Source of the DNA: 67-14 sp035502775
GTDB lineage: Bacteria > Actinomycetota > Thermoleophilia > Solirubrobacterales > 70-9
Direction: 5' to 3'
DNA: 64,000 nt
Assembly (NCBI GenBank): GCA_035502775.1
Contig: DATJUB010000029.1
Location: 24,163 to 88,162 of the forward strand
The notes beneath the pieces were generated by a model that saw only the letters and a program-made list of their open reading frames with translations, searched no databases and was not told the origin of the DNA. Shown here one piece after another: positions 15,733 to 24,550 of the stretch (the first letter of the stretch is position 1; every line of letters starts with the position of its first letter). The translations under genes were made by a program, and so were the position numbers.

Positions 15733-16319
15733 CGGCCGGGCCAGATCCCGGAGGTGCCGCGCCGGTGGCTCTCGAGCAGGTGTGTGTCGACCATGCCGAT
15801 CGCTTCCATCAGCGCGAACATCGTCACCGGGCCGACGAACGTGAAGCCTTTCCGTTTCAGAGCCTTCGAGAGCGCGACCGACTCGGGCGAGCTGGTCGGG
15901 ATGTCCTCATGGACAACCGGCTCCGGCGTCACCTCGGGCTTGAAGGACCAGACGAGATCGGCCAGCCCGCCGTCGTCGCGCAGCGCCACGACCGCCGCCG
16001 CGTTGTTGATCGCGGCCAGGATCTTGGCCCGGTTGCGGACGATGCTCGCGTCCTCCATCAGGCGATCCACCTCCACCGCGGAGTAGGCCGCGACCAGATC
16101 GGGGTCGAATCCGTCGAAGGCCTCCCTGAACGCGGGGCGCTTGCGGAGGATCGTCGCCCAGGACAGTCCCGACTGGAATCCCTCGAGCGTGATCCGTTCA
16201 TACAGACCGGTCTCGTCGGTCACCGGCATGCCCCATTCGGTGTCGTAGTACTCGCGCAGCAGCGGATCCACCGCCGCCCACGGCGGACGCTTCAGCCCGT
16301 CTTCTCCGGTCACCGTCAT
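15729..16319 (-). CDS. tag: DNA-3-methyladenine glycosylase I-like protein lacking zinc ligands
   Basis: About 196 residues align end to end with E. coli Tag: REYYDTEWGMPVTDE, LEGFQSGLSWATILRKR with the active-site Glu and Trp, LMEDASIVRNRAKILAAINNA, and ALSKALKRKGFTFVGP. The Tag zinc ligands are mostly missing: the N-terminal Cys of RC(G/P)W is Pro (RPPWA), His17 is Tyr, and the final Cys179 is Ser (THLLES); only the C-terminal His remains. The start could be ATG 16319 or TTG 16349, the latter overlapping the sigma-factor stop. Base-removal activity is probable but not certain. Confidence 0.88.
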   Translation of the reverse strand: MTVTGEDGLKRPPWAAVDPLLREYYDTEWGMPVTDETGLYERITLEGFQSGLSWATILRKRPAFREAFDGFDPDLVAAYSAVEVDRLMEDASIVRNRAKILAAINNAAAVVALRDDGGLADLVWSFKPEVTPEPVVHEDIPTSSPESVALSKALKRKGFTFVGPVTMFALMEAIGMVDTHLLESHRRGTSGIWPGR

Positions 16320-16338
16320 GACCGGCACCGTAGCGGGC

Positions 16339-17532
16339 TCACCTTTCAAGTTCGGCGAGCCGCCCGGCCAGGTGCTCGCGCTCCGCGGTGTTGCCGGTCA
16401 AAGCGATCGCCCGCCTGTATGAATCGGCGGCCTCTTCCGGCCGGCCGGCTCTCGTGAGGAGCTCGGCCTTGGCCGCGTGCAGGTAGGGGTACTCATCCAG
16501 CCGCCCGGCACTCTCGATCCTCTCGATCTCGGTCAGTCCGGCCTCCGGATCCTCGACCATCGAGACCGCCACCGCCCGGTTGAGGTCGATCACGGGTGTC
16601 GGCCAGACCTTGCGCAGTTCGTCGTAGAGAACGACGATCTGGGGCCAATCGGTCTGTTCGTGACTCGGGGCATGGGCGTGAATCGAGGCGATCGCGGCCT
16701 GCAGTGTGAACCGGCCCGGAGGTCCGGCCCGGAGCGCCTCGACGATCAGCCGGTCCGCCTCGGCGATCTCATCCGGATCCCACCTGGTGCGGTCCTGCTC
16801 CCGGAGCAGGATCAGGGAGCCGCTCTCGTCGGTCCGTGTGTCGCGGCGGGAATGGTGGATCAGAGCCAGGGCGAGCATGCCGGCCGTTTCGCGTTCCTCG
16901 GGCAGCAGCCGGTTGAGCATGCGAGCCAGATCCAGGGACGGTTCACCGAGATCGGCACGGGTGAGTTGGTCACCACTCGGATCGGAATGGGCCGTCGTGA
17001 CGAGCAGATGAATCACCGTGAGCACGGCGTCGACCCGGCCGGCGAGCTCTTCGGCGGGCGGAACCGAGAACGGGATACCGGCGGCGGCGATCTTCTTCTT
17101 CGCCCGGGTCAAGCGCGCCGCGAGGGTCGCCTTCGGTACGAGGAACATGTGGGCGATGTCGTCGGTGGCGATGCCGCAGACGTAGCGGAGGGTGAGGGCC
17201 AGGCGCGCTTCGCGGGCCAGGGCCGGATTGCAGCAGCAGAAGATCAGCCGGAGGCGATCGTCCGGAATACTCTCCTCTTCCTCGGCCGGCCTGTCTGCCT
17301 CCCGGTCACGTTCGGGTTCGGGTTCGATCAGCATCGGCAGCTTCGATCGGAGCGTGCGTCCACGTGCCAGCGCGTTGAGTGCGCGGCGGCGCGCGGTCGT
17401 GGTCAGCCAGGCTCCCGGTCTCTCCGGTATCCCGTCCCGGTTCCAGGATTCCAGTGCCTGCACGTAGGCGTCCTGGACGCTCTCCTCGGCCAGGTCGAGA
17501 TCTCGCGTGACCCGCACCGTCGCGGCGAGCAC
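16339..17532 (-). CDS. ECF42-type RNA polymerase sigma factor with long C-terminal domain
   Basis: Region 2 is at the N-terminus (VRVTRDLDLAEESVQDAYVQALESW) and region 4 near 100-145 (ALTLRYVCGIATDDIAHMFLVPKATLAARLTRAKKK). A helical C-terminal extension of about 230 residues with TPR-like character (LDEYPYLHAAKAELLTRAGRPEEAADSYRRA) is typical of the ECF42 group. These sigma factors pair with DGPF/YCII proteins, and one lies directly upstream. GTG 17532 truncates region 2; matching residues (ELAIADAHRREWAFV) continue upstream to about 17586, where only CTG overlapping the previous TGA is available. The true start is probably that CTG. Confidence 0.92.
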   Translation of the reverse strand: MLAATVRVTRDLDLAEESVQDAYVQALESWNRDGIPERPGAWLTTTARRRALNALARGRTLRSKLPMLIEPEPERDREADRPAEEEESIPDDRLRLIFCCCNPALAREARLALTLRYVCGIATDDIAHMFLVPKATLAARLTRAKKKIAAAGIPFSVPPAEELAGRVDAVLTVIHLLVTTAHSDPSGDQLTRADLGEPSLDLARMLNRLLPEERETAGMLALALIHHSRRDTRTDESGSLILLREQDRTRWDPDEIAEADRLIVEALRAGPPGRFTLQAAIASIHAHAPSHEQTDWPQIVVLYDELRKVWPTPVIDLNRAVAVSMVEDPEAGLTEIERIESAGRLDEYPYLHAAKAELLTRAGRPEEAADSYRRAIALTGNTAEREHLAGRLAELER

Positions 17533-17582
17533 GAAGGCCCACTCGCGGCGGTGCGCGTCGGCGATCGCGAGCTCTACCGGGT

Positions 17583-17924
17583 TCAGCCGTCCTCCAGCAC
17601 TTCGAATCCGGTCAGGGGCCTCACGTCCACTCCGCCCTCGGCGATCGGCGTCATCTTCGCCAGCGAGATCGCGTGATCGAGATCACGGGCCTCGATGATG
17701 AACAGACCGCCCATCTCCTCCTTGGTCTCGACGAAGGGGCCATCGGTGATCAGCTCGTCCCGGATCGCGGTCGCGGTCGATCCCGGGCCCACCGCCAGTC
17801 CGGCAATCACGCGGCCGCCCGCCTCGGCGATGCGATCCGGCAGCGCACCGTGGGCCTCCATGATCTCGGGCGGCAGCTCCGGCACGGGAACCCGTTCGTA
17901 GATGATCACCGCGTACTGGGGCAT
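17583..17924 (-). CDS. YCII/DGPF domain protein
   Basis: A 113-residue ferredoxin-like-fold protein of the YCII-related family: MPQYAVIIYERVP at the start, EAGGRVIAGLAVGPGSTATAIRD, ITDGPFVETKEEMGGLFIIEA with the family DGPF signature, and AISLAKMTPIAEGGVDVRPL. Function is unknown; genes of this family are regular partners of ECF42 sigma factors. ATG 17924 overlaps the upstream SRPBCC stop as ATGA, and the stop abuts the sigma gene. Confidence 0.93.
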   Translation of the reverse strand: MPQYAVIIYERVPVPELPPEIMEAHGALPDRIAEAGGRVIAGLAVGPGSTATAIRDELITDGPFVETKEEMGGLFIIEARDLDHAISLAKMTPIAEGGVDVRPLTGFEVLEDG

Positions 17925-18646
17925 CAGCTCACCGCCCCTGTTTCCACGCCGGCACCCAGAAGACCGCGCCACTCCGCCTCGATCCGGTCCGCCTCGGCCT
18001 CGCTCCCGAAGACATGCAGGCTCACGGCGACTCCCTCGCCCCAGGCTTCACGCCCGAACACCCGGATCAGCGCGTCGGCTGCGCGAAGCCCGAGAAAGGC
18101 GGGGGTCCGATAATCGATCGTGACCGTAGCCGGACTCATCCCATCCCGATCGATCCTGATCTCGTCACCGATCTCCGCCGTCTCGGCTGCGCCGATGTCG
18201 CGGCAGGTCTCGGCGAAGGTGCCCGTCACCTCGACCTCGCGGTGGATCGCTTCGCGATCGGCGAAATGAGCCAGATACTGGCCGAGTGTGTGGTAATAGA
18301 AGTCGGTGTGCTGGACGCAGCCGTCGAGGGTCTCGTCGTAGTTCTCGAGCCACACGCCACTGTGGACGTAGTCCAGGTGGGTACCTCCCGGCCGCGGCTC
18401 GAGCACGTATTCCAGGCAGTTCCTCCAACCGTCCGGCCGTTCGGCTTCGGTCTTGAAATGCCGGGGTGGATCCCAGGCGGTGACGACTCCCCCGCCTTCG
18501 GTGAGACCGCTCTCCGCACCCCCGACCCGGGGCTCATAGGAGACATCCCAGACCCAGGCCGAGGTGTGTGCGGTGAACGCGTCCCAGACCTGCCTTGGAC
18601 TTCCGGGCAGGATCCCGCTCCAGCGAACTTCGAATTGGTCAGACAT
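17924..18646 (-). CDS. SRPBCC (AHSA1-like) domain protein
   Basis: A 240-residue protein with an N-terminal AHSA1/SRPBCC domain (FEVRWSGILPGSPRQVWDAF, VSYEPRVGG, VVTAWDPPRHFKTE, GTHLDYVHSGVW) and a smaller C-terminal domain from about residue 155 whose nature is unclear (TVTIDYRTPAFLGLRAADAL). It opens the run containing the sigma factor. SRPBCC and DGPF proteins often accompany ECF42 sigma factors, so this is a likely target gene. Confidence 0.85.
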   Translation of the reverse strand: MSDQFEVRWSGILPGSPRQVWDAFTAHTSAWVWDVSYEPRVGGAESGLTEGGGVVTAWDPPRHFKTEAERPDGWRNCLEYVLEPRPGGTHLDYVHSGVWLENYDETLDGCVQHTDFYYHTLGQYLAHFADREAIHREVEVTGTFAETCRDIGAAETAEIGDEIRIDRDGMSPATVTIDYRTPAFLGLRAADALIRVFGREAWGEGVAVSLHVFGSEAEADRIEAEWRGLLGAGVETGAVS

Positions 18647-18742
18647 GATTCCTCGCTTCCGTAGTGGCGAGCCACCAGAGGCTCACTCTATTACTACGAC
18701 AAACGGGAACCGCGAAATTCGACAATCGCCCCCGATTCGCCC
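18647..18742 (-). promoter_or_regulatory. Probable promoter region of the sigma-factor operon
   Basis: The 96 bases before the SRPBCC gene contain, on the minus strand, TGTCGA (18724-18719) followed about 20 bases later by CGTAGT. TGTCGA resembles the -35 element I recall for ECF42-type promoters; this match was not verified, and the spacing to the CGTA is a little long. AAGCGAGGAATC before the ATG serves as ribosome binding site. Confidence 0.35.
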
Positions 18743-19111
18743 CTACTGCGGGGCGTACCGGTTGTGAATCATCAGCGCGTTGCCGTCGGGATCACGGAAA
18801 TGAGCCATGTGGCAGACGCCGCTGTCCATCGTGTCGGCGAAGAACTGCACGCCCTGAGCCTCGAGATCGCCGCGAGCGGCCGCGACGTCGTCGACGTGGA
18901 AGGCGATCGGCACGCTGTGCGGGGCGAATTCCTGGCCGAAGGCATCCGACTGCATGATGGCGATGGTCAGATCGCCGGCCTCGAACTCCATGGCGGGCAT
19001 GTCGCCCCACTGCTTCGAGCGCTCCAGCCCGAGCACGTCACCGTAGAAGGCGGCGGACTTCTCAAAGTCCTGGGTGGGCACCGTGATGAAATCGACTCCG
19101 GAAATGTTCAT
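18743..19111 (-). CDS. VOC (glyoxalase-like) family protein
   Basis: A 122-residue protein with two beta-alpha-beta-beta-beta modules of the vicinal-oxygen-chelate fold: the start MNISGVDFITVPTQDFEKSAAFYGDVLGLE, a middle APHSVPIAFHVDDVAAARGDLEAQGV, and the end MAHFRDPDGNALMIHNRY with a C-terminal metal-ligand-like segment. Substrate unknown. It lies 96 bases before the sigma operon on the same strand. Confidence 0.9.
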   Translation of the reverse strand: MNISGVDFITVPTQDFEKSAAFYGDVLGLERSKQWGDMPAMEFEAGDLTIAIMQSDAFGQEFAPHSVPIAFHVDDVAAARGDLEAQGVQFFADTMDSGVCHMAHFRDPDGNALMIHNRYAPQ

Positions 19112-19179
19112 GTCACTCCTCTGGATCGTTTGCGAATGGGACCCCAGCCCAGTGCGAGAATACCGAACGTGAGGAAGGC

Positions 19180-19941
19180 TTGAGTGAATCCGGGTCCGTG
19201 ATCCCGCCTTGGAGCGGCAGCCTCGGGCTGGCCACCGGGATGGTCGTCTATATGGGTCCGGGCGGACGGGCGGCGTTTCACGGTCATCACGCGATCCAGC
19301 TGATCCGCTCGTTCGACTCGCCCTTCTCGCTGACCATCGGCGGCGAAACCGTCGAGTCCCATGCGGCGCTGATCCCGAGTGGCGTTCGCCACGGGTTCGA
19401 TACCGAATCCCGGCGCCTGTTCCTTGCCCTGATCGAGCCTCTCGGTCCGCGCGGCGGGCAAATCGAGGCGATCGCCCGGGACCCCGCCGCGCTGGAGCCC
19501 GAAACGCTGGCCGGTATCGAGCCGCTCGAGGGCGAACCTGGTGTCGCTCTCGGCGGGAGGCTGTTGGAGCGAATCGTCCCGCGGAAGGCCACCCCGGCCC
19601 GCCTGTCTGAGCACGTGCTCGCCGCGCTCACCCATCTCGAGCGCAACCTCGCCGGAAGGCCGACACTGTCCGGCGCCGCGAAGGAAGCGAACATCTCGCC
19701 GTCGCGGTTGACTCATCTCTTCACCGAACAGGTGGGCATTCCGTTCAGGAGCTACGTTCTCTGGCTGCGCCTGCGCACGGTGGCCGAACGGGTCGCGGAA
19801 GGATCCAACCTGACCGATGCGGCCCACTCCGCCGGTTTCAGCGACTCGTCGCATCTCAGCAGGGTGTTCAGGGACAACTTCGGCCTGGCACCGTCGGCAC
19901 TCCTCCGCATGAAGGTGGACGGCGGAGGCTGGCCCACCTGA
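19180..19941 (+). CDS. AraC family transcriptional regulator
   Basis: The 253-residue protein has an N-terminal cupin-like sensing domain (GRAAFHGHHAIQLIRSF, ESHAALIPSGVRHGFD) and a C-terminal pair of helix-turn-helix motifs at about 150-245: LSGAAKEANISPSRLTHLFTEQVGIPF and LTDAAHSAGFSDSSHLSRVFRDNFGLAP. The start TTG 19180 has GAGGAAGGC immediately upstream. It is divergent from the VOC gene by 68 bases, which may be a target. Confidence 0.92.
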   Translation: MSESGSVIPPWSGSLGLATGMVVYMGPGGRAAFHGHHAIQLIRSFDSPFSLTIGGETVESHAALIPSGVRHGFDTESRRLFLALIEPLGPRGGQIEAIARDPAALEPETLAGIEPLEGEPGVALGGRLLERIVPRKATPARLSEHVLAALTHLERNLAGRPTLSGAAKEANISPSRLTHLFTEQVGIPFRSYVLWLRLRTVAERVAEGSNLTDAAHSAGFSDSSHLSRVFRDNFGLAPSALLRMKVDGGGWPT

Positions 19942-20007
19942 ATCACTGCAGGTCCAGTCAGCCGAAACGTTCAAGTACCCGGCGCCGAACCGCCCTACCT
20001 TGGTTCC

Positions 20008-20781
20008 ATGGCGACCACCTACCTGAACAGCACCCCGATACTGAACTTCGAACATCCCTCGCTGCGGACGCTCATCCGCGATCGCGGCTGGCAGAGGCTG
20101 CCGGAAAAGGAACGAATCGGCGCGATCTACGACTTCGTCAGGGACGAGATCGCTTTCGGCTACAACGTCTCCGACGAGATCCCGGCCTCCAGCGTCCTCG
20201 CCGACGGATACGCCCAGTGCAACACCAAGACCACGCTGCTCATGGCCCTGCTCCGCGCCACGGGCATCCCCTGCCGGTTCCACGGAGCCACCATCCACAA
20301 GCGCCTCCAGAAAGGAGTGGTCGACGGCTTCTTCTACCGGGTGGCGCCGGAAGACATCCTCCACAGCTGGACCGAGGTCGAGTTCGACGGCCGCTGGGTC
20401 GGACTCGAGGGAGTGATCCTGGATGCCCGCTATCTGGATGGCCTGCGTTCCGGTGTCGCCGGCGGGGGCGGATCCTTCCTCGGATACGGCGCCGGGACCG
20501 AGGACATCGTTGATCCGCCGATCGAGTGGAAAGGCACCGACACCGAGATCCAGGCGACCGGGGTCAACAACGACTTCGGCGTCTTCGACGATCCGGATGA
20601 GTTCTACCGCCGCCGCGGCACCAATCTCACCGGCCTGCGCGGACTGCTGTTCCGACTCGTGATCCGGCGGATCATGAACCGGAAGGTGGAATCGATCCGC
20701 GGATGCGCCGCCGTCTCCGATCGCCGCGCGGTGCGAGGGCTAGGATCGGGCGATGCCCTTTCGCCTCCTTCGCTCCGCTGA
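20008..20781 (+). CDS. Transglutaminase-like cysteine protease-fold protein
   Basis: A 257-residue protein with a transglutaminase-like core: the catalytic Cys near residue 71 (DGYAQCNTKTTLLMALLRATGIPCRFHG), His near 117 (ILHSWTEVEFDGRWVGLE), and a following Asp (VILDARY). No signal peptide is seen, so it is probably cytoplasmic. The substrate is unknown. Its last 29 bases overlap the start of the downstream cupin gene in another frame. Confidence 0.85.
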   Translation: MATTYLNSTPILNFEHPSLRTLIRDRGWQRLPEKERIGAIYDFVRDEIAFGYNVSDEIPASSVLADGYAQCNTKTTLLMALLRATGIPCRFHGATIHKRLQKGVVDGFFYRVAPEDILHSWTEVEFDGRWVGLEGVILDARYLDGLRSGVAGGGGSFLGYGAGTEDIVDPPIEWKGTDTEIQATGVNNDFGVFDDPDEFYRRRGTNLTGLRGLLFRLVIRRIMNRKVESIRGCAAVSDRRAVRGLGSGDALSPPSLR

Positions 20782-21181
20782 CTGCTTCTGGCGCCGCTCG
20801 AACCAGATGGGCGTGCTCAACACGGATCTGGCGAAGCAGCTGGCTGCCGACTCGTTCGGCGCGCGGCTCTGGCGGATCGAGCCCGGCCGGGCCTCGACCC
20901 GTCATCGGCACCGGCAGACCACCGAGCTGTATCTGCTGCTGGAAGGCACGGGCAAGCTGCGGGTCGACGGCGAGCTGCTTGAGCTGGCACCCATGGACTC
21001 GGTCCTGGTCGAGCCGGGATCGCTGCGACAGCCGTTCAACGACACCGACGCCGACCAGCTCTGGCTGATCTTCGGTGCGCCGCCGGAACTCGCGAACACG
21101 GTCGAGATGAATCCCGAAGATCTGGCCTGGCTCTATCCCGATGGCCCGAAGGCGCTGCCGCCCGAACTCGAGGGCCATTAG
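20753..21181 (+). CDS. Cupin domain protein
   Basis: A 142-residue single cupin_2 domain: RIEPGRASTRHRHRQTTELY with the first metal-ligand-like histidines, LLEGTGKLRVDGELLELAP, VLVEPGSLRQPFNDTDADQLWLIFG, ending in a MNPEDLAWLYPDGPKALPPEL segment conserved in relatives. Function unknown. ATG 20753 is kept because the residues before the inner ATG (FWRRSNQ) fit the family. It overlaps the transglutaminase gene. Confidence 0.87.
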   Translation: MPFRLLRSADCFWRRSNQMGVLNTDLAKQLAADSFGARLWRIEPGRASTRHRHRQTTELYLLLEGTGKLRVDGELLELAPMDSVLVEPGSLRQPFNDTDADQLWLIFGAPPELANTVEMNPEDLAWLYPDGPKALPPELEGH

Positions 21182-21223
21182 ACCGCCGGACAATTCGGGG
21201 CATCCCCCACTACCCTCCCGCTC

Positions 21224-22123
21224 ATGTCCGCGAGCACCCCCATCAGTCTGCGCGACGTGCGCAAGTCATTCGGCCCGATCACGGCGGTCGACGGACTGGA
21301 TCTGGAAGTTCCGGCCGGCATCTGCCTCGGGCTCCTGGGCCCCAACGGAGCCGGCAAATCGACCACGATGCGGCTGCTCACCGGTCAGGCGATCGCCGAC
21401 TCGGGACACCTCTCGGTGCTCGGCCACGTCCTCCCCGGCGAATCGAAGATGGCCCGGGCGCGGATGGGTGTCGTTCCCCAGCTCGACAATCTCGACGTCG
21501 ACGTCACCGTCGAGCAGAACCTCGCCGTTTCCGCCCGTCTCTACCGGGTGAAGGAAGTTCCGGCGGCGGTCGATCGCGCGCTGGAGCTCGCCCGCCTGAC
21601 CGATCGCAAGAAGGACGCGGTGGACGAACTATCGGGCGGCATGCGCCGCCGCCTGCTGCTGGCCCGGGGGCTGGTCCACGAACCCGACCTGGTTCTGCTC
21701 GACGAACCGACCGTCGGCCTGGATCCGCAGATCCGGACCCAGATGTGGACCCTGATCGACGATCTCAGAACCCGCGGAGCCACGATCCTGATGTCGACCC
21801 ACTACATCGAAGAGGCCGAAAGGCTGGCCGACGAGGTCGCGATCATGGCCTCCGGCAAGATCATCGACCGGGGCCGGCCCGGCGAGCTGATCGCCAAGCA
21901 TGCCGGCGCCGAGACCGCCGAGGTGTACGGCCCGCCGGACCGTCTGGCCCAGGTCCGCGCCGCGGCCGAAGCCGAAGGGCTGCGCGTCCGTCCCGCCGGA
22001 CCGGCGGTCGCGATCGTCGGTGCCCACCGGGAGAACAGCGCCTCGGTTCCGGAGGACGCGATCTGGAGGGCGGCGAGCCTCGAGGACGTGTTCGTGCTGC
22101 TCACCGGAGAAGAAGCCGAATGA
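21224..22123 (+). CDS. ABC transporter ATP-binding protein (NodI/CcmA/DrrA type)
   Basis: A 299-residue ATPase with Walker A GPNGAGKST near residue 41, signature LSGGMRRRLLLARGL near 137, Walker B LVLLDEPTVGLD near 157 and H-loop STHYIEEAE. Sequence style and partner match type ABC-2 exporters such as NodI or DrrA. It is coupled by an ATGA overlap to the permease gene. The exported molecule is unknown. Confidence 0.95.
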   Translation: MSASTPISLRDVRKSFGPITAVDGLDLEVPAGICLGLLGPNGAGKSTTMRLLTGQAIADSGHLSVLGHVLPGESKMARARMGVVPQLDNLDVDVTVEQNLAVSARLYRVKEVPAAVDRALELARLTDRKKDAVDELSGGMRRRLLLARGLVHEPDLVLLDEPTVGLDPQIRTQMWTLIDDLRTRGATILMSTHYIEEAERLADEVAIMASGKIIDRGRPGELIAKHAGAETAEVYGPPDRLAQVRAAAEAEGLRVRPAGPAVAIVGAHRENSASVPEDAIWRAASLEDVFVLLTGEEAE

Positions 22124-22908
22124 GCGGGCGGCCGGAGCGGATGCGCCGCCTGGAGCCGGCGGCTATCGCCGGGGTGATGAGCCGGGAGATCGCCAACTTC
22201 CGCACCTTCTGGAAGGCGACGACCTTCTCGAGCGTGCTCGAACCGACGATCTACCTGCTCGCCTTCGGACTCGGACTCGGATCGACCATCGTCGCCAACG
22301 TCGACGGTGTCGACTACATCGAGTTCGTCGGCACCGGCATGGTCGCGACCGCGGTCATCTTCGCCAGCGCCCTGCCGGCGATGTTCGGCACGTTCGTCAA
22401 ACACCGGTTCCAGCGGACCTACGACGCGATTCTCGCCGCGCCGGTCGATGTCGAGGAACTGGTCACCGCCGAGATGCTCTGGCTCTCTCTGCGGGCCGGC
22501 TTCTTCGGGTGCTTTCCGCTCATCGTCTGCTTCTTCTTCGGTCTCGATCCGGCCTGGGGCATGCTGCTCGTGCCCTTCTTCGGGTTCGTCACCGCGCTCG
22601 GGTTCTCGGCGTTCGGGATCGCGGTCGCGGGCACCGTCTCGAAGATCGACCAGTTCAACTACGTCACCACCACCGTGATCACCCCGCTCTTCCTGGTCGC
22701 GGGCACCTTCTTCCCGATCAACCAGCTGCCGGAGGGCTTCCAGATCGCGGCCCAGTTCAATCCGCTCTACCAGCTGGTGGAACTGGTCCGGGGAGCCGCC
22801 TTCGGTTTCGAGGCGGTCGACATCCTCAGGGTGCTCGGCCTGATGCTCTTCTCGCTGGTCATGTGGCGCATCGCCGTGCGCCAGCTGACCAAGCGCCTGA
22901 TCGACTGA
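22120..22908 (+). CDS. ABC-2 type transporter permease (NodJ-like)
   Basis: The 262-residue integral membrane protein has six predicted helices, including SSVLEPTIYLLAFGLGLGS, FVGTGMVATAVIFASALPA and LFLVAGTFFPINQLPEGFQ. The last is the ABC-2 signature region typical of NodJ and daunorubicin-type exporters. ATG 22120 overlaps the ATPase stop. Together they form a two-gene exporter of unknown substrate. Confidence 0.94.
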   Translation: MSGRPERMRRLEPAAIAGVMSREIANFRTFWKATTFSSVLEPTIYLLAFGLGLGSTIVANVDGVDYIEFVGTGMVATAVIFASALPAMFGTFVKHRFQRTYDAILAAPVDVEELVTAEMLWLSLRAGFFGCFPLIVCFFFGLDPAWGMLLVPFFGFVTALGFSAFGIAVAGTVSKIDQFNYVTTTVITPLFLVAGTFFPINQLPEGFQIAAQFNPLYQLVELVRGAAFGFEAVDILRVLGLMLFSLVMWRIAVRQLTKRLID

Positions 22909-22942
22909 CCCCGGACTCCCCGACCAACTACCCTGAGGGGTC

Positions 22943-24550
22943 GTGGAAGCATCAACCCCAGCCCCCGCCAAGCTCACCGCCACCCAGGGAGAGATCGTCG
23001 ATGAGGCCGGCCGTCGCCGGACCTTCGCGATCATCTCGCACCCGGACGCCGGCAAGACGACCCTGACCGAGAAGCTGCTGCTCTACGGAAACGCGGTCAA
23101 CGAAGCGGGCTCGGTCGAGGGCCGCCAGAAGCGCAAGGCGACGACCTCGGACTGGATGGACCTGGAGAAGCGGCGCGGCATCTCGGTCTCGTCGACGGTG
23201 CTGCGGTTCGAGCACGACGGCAAGGTGATCAACCTGCTCGACACCCCCGGCCACAGCGACTTCAGCGAAGACACGCTGCGGGTGATGTCGGCGGTCGACA
23301 GCGCGGTCATCCTGATCGATGCCGCCAAGGGCATCGAGAGCCAGACCCTGCGCCTGTTCGAGGTCGCCCGCAGTCGCGGAATCCCGCTGATCACCTTCAT
23401 CAACAAGTGTGACCGTCCCGGTATCGAGCCGCTCGAGCTGCTCGACCACATCGAGACCACGCTCGACCTGCTGCCGACCGCCCGCACCTGGCCGGTAGGC
23501 GATCCCGGAAACCTGCTCGGCATCGTCGATCGCGCCGGCCAGAACTTCCACCGCTTCGAGCGCGTGACCGGAGGCTCGACCGCGGCCGTCGAGACGATCG
23601 AAGAGCTCGATTCGGCGATGAAGGAAGGCGTGCCCGCCTGGACGACCGCGATCGACGAGCTCTCGCTGCTCGATGCCGCCGGTCACGAGTTCGATCCCGG
23701 CTCGGTCGCCGAGGGGATCTCGACACCGATCTACTTCGGCTCGGCCCTGACCAACTTCGGGGTCGAACTGCTGCTGAACGCGATCATCGAGCTCGCTCCC
23801 GCACCGTATCCGCGGACCGATGTGAACGGCGACGATCGTGCCCTCGACGACGATTTCTCCGGGCTGATCTTCAAGGTCCAGGCCAACATGGACCCGCGCC
23901 ACCGGGACCGGAACGCGTTCGTGAGGATCTGTTCCGGCAGGTTCATACGTGGTATGAAGGTGATCAACACCCGCACCGGCAAGCCCCTCACCATGAACTA
24001 CGCCTCGGGCACCTTCGGCCGGCAGCGTGAGACTCTGGAGGTCGCCTATCCCGGAGACATCGTCGGTGTGGTCAATGCGGCGGACCTCCAGGTGGGCGAC
24101 ACGATCCACCAGGGATCCGAGGTGCGATTCCCGCCCCTGCCGACCCTCGCGCCCGAGCACTTCATCAGGGTGAGAAACGCCGACGCACAGCGTCACAAGC
24201 AGTTCAACCGGGCTCTGGAGCAGCTGGCCGAGGAGGGTGTGATCCACGTCCTGACCCAGGACGGCGGACGCGATCCGATGCCGATCTTCGGCGGGGTCGG
24301 CCGGCTTCAGTTCGAAGTCGCGATCGAACGCATGGAGACCGAGTTCGGCGTCAAGGTCAAGACCGACGAGACCGAGTGGAAGGTCGCCCGCCGAACCGAC
24401 GAGGCCAGCGCCGAGGAGATCCGCAAGGGCAGCCTGGCCGAGATCAGGACCCGCAGCGACGGCGTGCTCTTCGCCCTGTTCAAGGGCCAGTTCCAGCTGG
24501 ACCGGCTGATCCAGAACAAGCCGGACCTGACCCTGGAGCACATGGTCTAG
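22943..24550 (+). CDS. prfC: Peptide chain release factor 3
   Basis: A 535-residue translational GTPase that recycles release factors RF1/RF2. G motifs: SHPDAGKTTLTEKLLLYG near residue 33, RGISVSS switch I, DTPGHSDFSEDT, and NKCDRP; domain II and III follow with YPGDIVGVVNAADLQVGDT and IFGGVGRLQFEV. Length fits RF3 (about 530). The start is GTG 22943, preceded by CCCTGAGGGGTC. The stop TAG overlaps the convergent YdeI stop in a shared CTAG. Confidence 0.96.
   Translation: MEASTPAPAKLTATQGEIVDEAGRRRTFAIISHPDAGKTTLTEKLLLYGNAVNEAGSVEGRQKRKATTSDWMDLEKRRGISVSSTVLRFEHDGKVINLLDTPGHSDFSEDTLRVMSAVDSAVILIDAAKGIESQTLRLFEVARSRGIPLITFINKCDRPGIEPLELLDHIETTLDLLPTARTWPVGDPGNLLGIVDRAGQNFHRFERVTGGSTAAVETIEELDSAMKEGVPAWTTAIDELSLLDAAGHEFDPGSVAEGISTPIYFGSALTNFGVELLLNAIIELAPAPYPRTDVNGDDRALDDDFSGLIFKVQANMDPRHRDRNAFVRICSGRFIRGMKVINTRTGKPLTMNYASGTFGRQRETLEVAYPGDIVGVVNAADLQVGDTIHQGSEVRFPPLPTLAPEHFIRVRNADAQRHKQFNRALEQLAEEGVIHVLTQDGGRDPMPIFGGVGRLQFEVAIERMETEFGVKVKTDETEWKVARRTDEASAEEIRKGSLAEIRTRSDGVLFALFKGQFQLDRLIQNKPDLTLEHMV

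Noticed and set aside
22952..24541. 529-codon open frame on the minus strand
   Set aside because: It is the antisense shadow of prfC, produced by GC-rich codon bias; its translation has no family motif.
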